DNA of 60,000 nucleotides from Bolinopsis microptera (Eukaryota > Ctenophora > Tentaculata > Lobata > Bolinopsidae), in NCBI RefSeq assembly GCF_026151205.1, contig NC_087080.1:9659837-9719836 (forward strand). The letters are read 5' to 3'. Shown here in pieces: positions 56,701-60,000 of this stretch (the stretch's first letter is position 1; each line of letters opens with the position of its first letter). A program made the translations under genes and the position numbers. The notes under the pieces are model-generated. The model did no database searches and had not been told where the DNA came from. It saw only the letters and a list, made by a program, of their open reading frames with translations.

Positions 56701-58856
56701 CGCCCAAAACCCCACAGAATATCCGTCTCACAGCCATACAACTATCTGGAAAGTTTAAAGAAAATTTATCAGTAGGATCTTGAAATATGTGCCTGCGTTC
56801 CGCTAGAACGCGCCAATTTGAGATATTTTCTTGTGTTTGAAGTCATATCTCAGGTTTGGCACATAGAAATTCGCCCAAAATCGCACAAAATATCCGTCTC
56901 ACAGCCGTACAACTATCTGGAAAGTTTAAAGAAAATCTATCAGTAGGATCTTGAAATATGTGCCTGCGTTCCGCTAGAACGCGCCAATTTGAGATATTTT
57001 CTTGTGTTTGAAGTCATATCTCAGGTTTGGCACATAGAAATTTGCCCAAAATCGCACAGAATATCCGTCTCACAGCCATACAACTATCTGGAAAGTTTAA
57101 AGAAAATTTATCAGTAGGATCTCAAAATAATCGACTTTCGTCAAATATCGTTCCGAAACCGCCAATTTGAGATGTTTTCATGAGTTTGAAGTCATATCTC
57201 AGGTTTGGCACATAGAAATTCGCCCAAAATCGCACAAAATATCCGTCTCACAGCCGTACAACTATCTGGAAAGTTTAAAGAAAATCTATCAGTAGGATCT
57301 TGAAATATGTGCCTGCGTTCCGCTAGAACGCGCCAATTTGAGATATTTTCTTGTGTTTGAAGTCATATCTCAGGTTTGGCACATAGAAATTTGCCCAAAA
57401 TCGCACAGAATATCCGTCTCACAGCCATACAACTATCTGGAAAGTTTAAAGAAAATTTATCAGTAGGATCTCGAAATATGTGCCTGCGTTCCGCTAGAAA
57501 CCGCCATTTTGAGATATTTTCTTGTGTTTGAAGTCATATCTCAGGTTTGGCACATAGAAATTTGCCCAAAATCGCACAGAATATCCGTCTCATAGCCATA
57601 CAACTATCTGGAAAGTTTAAAGAAAATTTATCAGTAGGATCTCGAAATATGTGCCTGCGTTCCGCTAGAAACCGCCATTTTGAGACATTTTCTTGTGTTT
57701 GAAGTCATATCTCAGGTTTGGCACATAGAAATTCGCCCAAAATCGCACAGAATATCCGTCTCACAACCATACAACTATCTGGAAAGTTTAAAGAAAATTT
57801 ATCAGTAGGATCTTGAAATATGTGCCTGCGTTCCGCTAGAACGCGCCAATTTGAGATATTTTCTTGTGTTTGAAGTCATATCTCAGGTTTGGCACATAGA
57901 AATTTGCCCAAAATCGCACAGAATATCCGTCTCACAGCCATACAACTATCTGGAAAGTTTAAAGAAAATTTATCAGTAGGATCTCGAAATATGTGCCTGC
58001 GTTCCGCTAGAAACCGCCATTTTGAGATATTTTCTTGTGTTTGAAGTCATATCTCAGGTTTGGCACATAGAAATTTGCCCAAAATCGCACAGAATATCCG
58101 TCTCATAGCCATACAACTATCTGGAAAGTTTAAAGAAAATTTATCAGTAGGATCTCAAGATAATTGACTTTCGTCAAATATTGTTCCGCGGAACAAATGG
58201 AACAGAAAGTCCAACTCCCCTCGAACTGAATTTTACACAATGACCGCTGACGCCAAACATAATTCACAGAGCGCGCTTTCTTTTATCCGATGCGCGCGCC
58301 CAAATTTTGTTTTGGCGCCAAGCTACAAGGCGGGCCTGCCCGGGCAAGTCCGGTTTGTGTACAAACTTAATGACCTTCCTCGAACAGCGTTACGTCACAG
58401 TGTAGTAGTGGCGGGAAGTTTAAACGTACTCTAAATGTACACGTCTTTACTTCTGCTCATGACATTTAACATTTTCAGTTCCTGACGGATGCTCTACCAT
58501 GTGCCTTAATTGGAATGAACAATGGTTTAATGAAAACTTACATAGAATTCGTAGCTGATAGGCTGATGGTAGCTTTGGGACAACCTAAGGTGCGTACTTA
58601 CATTTGTTATTGCTTGTAAAACTAAATTTTAGTAAAATTAGAGCGAAACGTGACAGCTGAAAATCAATTTCTATTTCTAATAATCCACAATTTTCAGATC
58701 TACCTGTCAGAAAACCCATTCCCATTCATGGAGAACATTTCCCTAGAAGGAAAGACGAACTTCTTCGAAAAGAGAGTCTCAGAATACCAGAAAAGTGGAG
58801 TCATGACCAACAACACCGGAGATCGACACACTTTCTGTATTGATGAAGATTTCTAG
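38751..58856 (+). CDS. RRM2: Ribonucleoside-diphosphate reductase small subunit (R2), eight exons, 364 aa
   Basis: Makes the tyrosyl radical used by the large subunit to reduce ribonucleotides for DNA synthesis. Exons: 38751-38825, 38979-39120, 39250-39389, 39657-39776, 40240-40427, 40543-40702, 58479-58589, 58698-58856. All are GT-AG with consistent phase. Metal ligands are all present: D112 ([13 protein letters not shown]), E143 and H146 (IENVHSEMY), E205 ([10 protein letters not shown]), E239 and H242 (SRDEGLH). The radical tyrosine is Y150. The C-terminal tail FCIDEDF resembles the large-subunit-binding tail of animal R2 (FTLDADF). The N-terminus is short and has no KEN degron, unlike mammalian RRM2, so an RRM2B-like role cannot be excluded. 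The start ATG has a good context (AAGCCATGG). Intron 6 is 17.8 kb of satellite DNA. Confidence 0.97.
39911..40084. repeat. 20-22-bp minisatellite in RRM2 intron 4
   Basis: About eight copies of a unit like CGTAATGCAGCACAGCGCCA, with alternating GCGCC and AGTGAC variants. Confidence 0.9.
41060..41565 (+). repeat. Satellite left arm, proximal part
   Basis: About three diverged monomers at 170-174-bp spacing, in the orientation opposite to the big array at 45175. Shared words include TTTCCAGATAGTTGTATGGC and CAAATTGGCGGTTTCTAG. Cut by the LINE at 41566. Confidence 0.9.
41566..42259 (-). mobile_element. 5'-truncated LINE, ORF2 C-terminus, in the satellite
   Basis: A minus-strand frame of about 230 codons opens at the truncated end ([12 protein letters not shown]...) and runs to a stop near 41563-41568. 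Blocks such as [27 protein letters not shown] and a late [12 protein letters not shown] are typical of CR1/Jockey-type ORF2 C-termini. The 3' end carries AAGT repeats. TTCTA flanks both sides (41561-41565, 42260-42264), a short target duplication within one satellite monomer. No stops or frameshifts, so probably recent. Confidence 0.85.
42260..42680 (+). repeat. Satellite left arm, distal part
   Basis: About 2.5 monomers continuing the left arm, with the same words and 170-174-bp spacing. It ends abruptly at ATGGCTATA, where the purine island begins. Confidence 0.9.
43911..44090. repeat. Spacer inside the purine island, copy 1
   Basis: About 180 bp, repeated nearly identically at 44824-45017. 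Its two ends carry GTCCGTTTT-type words and their reverse complements (AAAACGGAC), so it can fold back. Its last 40 bp match the satellite monomer (CCAGATAGTTGTATGGCTAT) before GGA repeats resume. Confidence 0.9.
44824..45017. repeat. Spacer inside the purine island, copy 2
   Basis: Second copy of the 43911-44090 unit, with a short insertion of CCCTTTTT near its start and several substitutions. Confidence 0.9.
45175..58188 (-). repeat. Satellite array, about 75 monomers of 171 and 178 bp
   Basis: Head-to-tail monomers of two lengths. The common type is 171 bp; a minority type is 178 bp and carries TTTCGTCAAATATCGTTCCG. The 171-bp type exists with either AACCGCCATTTTGAG or AACGCGCCAATTTGAG at the same place. 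The 178-bp type recurs at 47479, 48169, 48689, 49728 and 50753, and again at 51277, 51965, 52485, 53519 and 54549, a shift of about 3,796 bp (3,791-3,798). A second higher-order unit of about 1,375 bp covers the right end. Orientation is opposite to the left arm. No coding capacity. Confidence 0.97.
58189..58478 (+). promoter_or_regulatory. CpG-rich promoter-like segment before RRM2 exon 7
   Basis: The composition changes sharply at the end of the satellite. The segment has many CG dinucleotides, an E2F-type palindrome TTTTGGCGCCAAG (58310-58322), a CRE-like TTACGTCAC (58390-58398) and GGCGGGAAGTTTAAA (58410-58424), which looks like a CDE/CHR pair. These are the element types of cell-cycle promoters, but here they lie 50-170 bp upstream of an internal exon. 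An open frame of 64 codons (58240-58434) is unrecognised. Confidence 0.35.
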
Positions 58857-60000
58857 AGTCTAACTGATTAATTAGTTTTTAATTGACCATTCCCCATTAC
58901 CTCCCGATCTGTCAGATTTGATAAAAATGTAGGTTTAATTAACCCGTAAATACCTTGAATCAGGCGACAGAACAACAAACAAGGATTTCGCCGTTTTGAG
59001 AATATTATGATGAACTTTTATAAACTGTAATTTTTAATCCCCCCTTGGCCTTGATCATCTGGATTCCATTAAATTTGTGGGTTAATCTCAATGAGGGTTA
59101 TAAGGTAGCGGGCAGCCAATTAACGGCATAATTACCATTCTGTAGCCCCACTTTAGCTTGCAGGGGCGGCATTCTTACAAAGACCATGATCATCGGATCC
59201 GCAATACCGTGTAAATAAGTTATATTTCCCAGAACTGCTTCTTTGACTACTGGTCATAGAATTGATCGTAGTTGTTGATTGTTTGTGTTTATTTTTGCTG
59301 ATAACTATTAGAAAGACCCTCTTCTAACTGGTAAAATGTAAATGTATTATTATTACATCACTGTTTCAAGGTGAATATGTGAATGATTCGTGACCCCTTT
59401 TTATTATGCGGGAAAAGCTGGAGTCCGCTGTTTTTAGTTCCAACTGCACTGCCTTCAAAATATCTTTGGCTGAACTTATATTAGATCTTACTTATCACAA
59501 TTCAAGTTATCCATTTGGGCTGAGTGAATAGCTAGAGTCTATCACTAAATATTCGAATTTTGAAGGCAGTTCAGAAAACTTATTTAAATTTGTTACATTC
59601 TTACAGTTAGGTATGATATTTGAAATATTAAAGTATTATGTTGTACATTTCAAACCAAATTAACCTGTATTTCTTATCCTCGGCTTAGGCCATTATCCTT
59701 ATCGCACCATGAAAACTCAGAAACATTTCCCAGCTCCAGCTAACAAATCTTCAAACACACCCCACTTCTCACATCCCCACTTTCACATTCCTACTTCTCA
59801 CATCCCCACTTTCACATCCCCACTTTCACATCCCCACTTCTCACATCCCCACTTTCACATTCCTACTTCTCACATCCCCACTTTCACATTCCTACTTCTC
59901 AGGAATGTAAGAGAATTCACAAGTGCCAGGTAGAGTCAGGTGCGGTGCTGCTATAGATAGTGTAATAATACAACTAATATTACAACTTTAGAAATACTAT
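58857..60000. other. RRM2 3' UTR and downstream flank
   Basis: AT-rich. I see no clean AATAAA close after the stop codon. A pyrimidine-rich repeat lies at 59760-59900. No further gene is supported. Confidence 0.6.
59760..59900. repeat. CACATCCCCACTTT-type minisatellite
   Basis: Irregular tandem copies of 12-30 bp built from CACATCCCCACTTT and CACATTCCTACTTCT. The forward open frame through it is an artefact. Confidence 0.88.

Larger units (their letters stand above)
40703..58478. other. RRM2 intron 6, a 17.8-kb satellite-filled intron
   Basis: Donor GTAATG at 40703 and acceptor TTTTCAG ending at 58478 join two exons whose products are contiguous in the R2 family (IEQE then FLTDALP). In order it contains about 0.35 kb of unique sequence, a left satellite arm interrupted by a LINE, a purine island, a right satellite arm of about 13 kb in the opposite orientation, and a CpG-rich segment. 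Confidence 0.95.

Overview
This is eukaryotic, almost certainly invertebrate animal, DNA. It is AT-rich, its genes are cut by GT-AG introns in consistent phase, and it carries non-LTR retrotransposon fragments, MITEs and many tandem repeats. A cnidarian or similar marine invertebrate fits the gene content, but nothing here fixes the species.

Three multi-exon genes and one intronless gene can be rebuilt. (1) An alpha-arrestin on the minus strand (1539-3708, six exons, 316 aa). (2) MELK, a cell-cycle kinase of the AMPK-related family, on the minus strand (4860-34533). Its 18 exons give 565 aa with kinase, partial UBA-like and KA1 domains. (3) An intronless MACPF/perforin-like gene of 511 aa (6284-7819, minus), nested in MELK intron 16 on the same strand. 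(4) RRM2, the ribonucleotide reductase small subunit, on the plus strand (38751-58856). Its eight exons give 364 aa with every metal ligand and the radical tyrosine. MELK and RRM2 lie head to head, about 4.2 kb apart.

The rest is mostly intron and repeat. MELK introns hold an ORF1-only LINE, an L2-like LINE relic, a 5'-truncated LINE tail, a 481-bp foldback element with an 8-bp target duplication, a 653-bp TA-flanked MITE, a GA dinucleotide run of about 618 bp, and many minisatellites. All four coding LINE remnants in the window sit inside a tandem array.

The most striking structure is RRM2 intron 6 (40703-58478, 17.8 kb). It has a short satellite arm in one orientation, then a purine-only GGA-rich island of about 2.5 kb, then about 13 kb of the same satellite in the opposite orientation. 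The large arm mixes 171-bp and 178-bp monomers and has a 3,796-bp higher-order repeat. A CpG-rich segment with E2F-, CRE- and CDE/CHR-like motifs lies between the array and exon 7.

Exon models rest on manual reading of splice signals, reading-frame phase and recalled family motifs. No alignment or transcript data were available.
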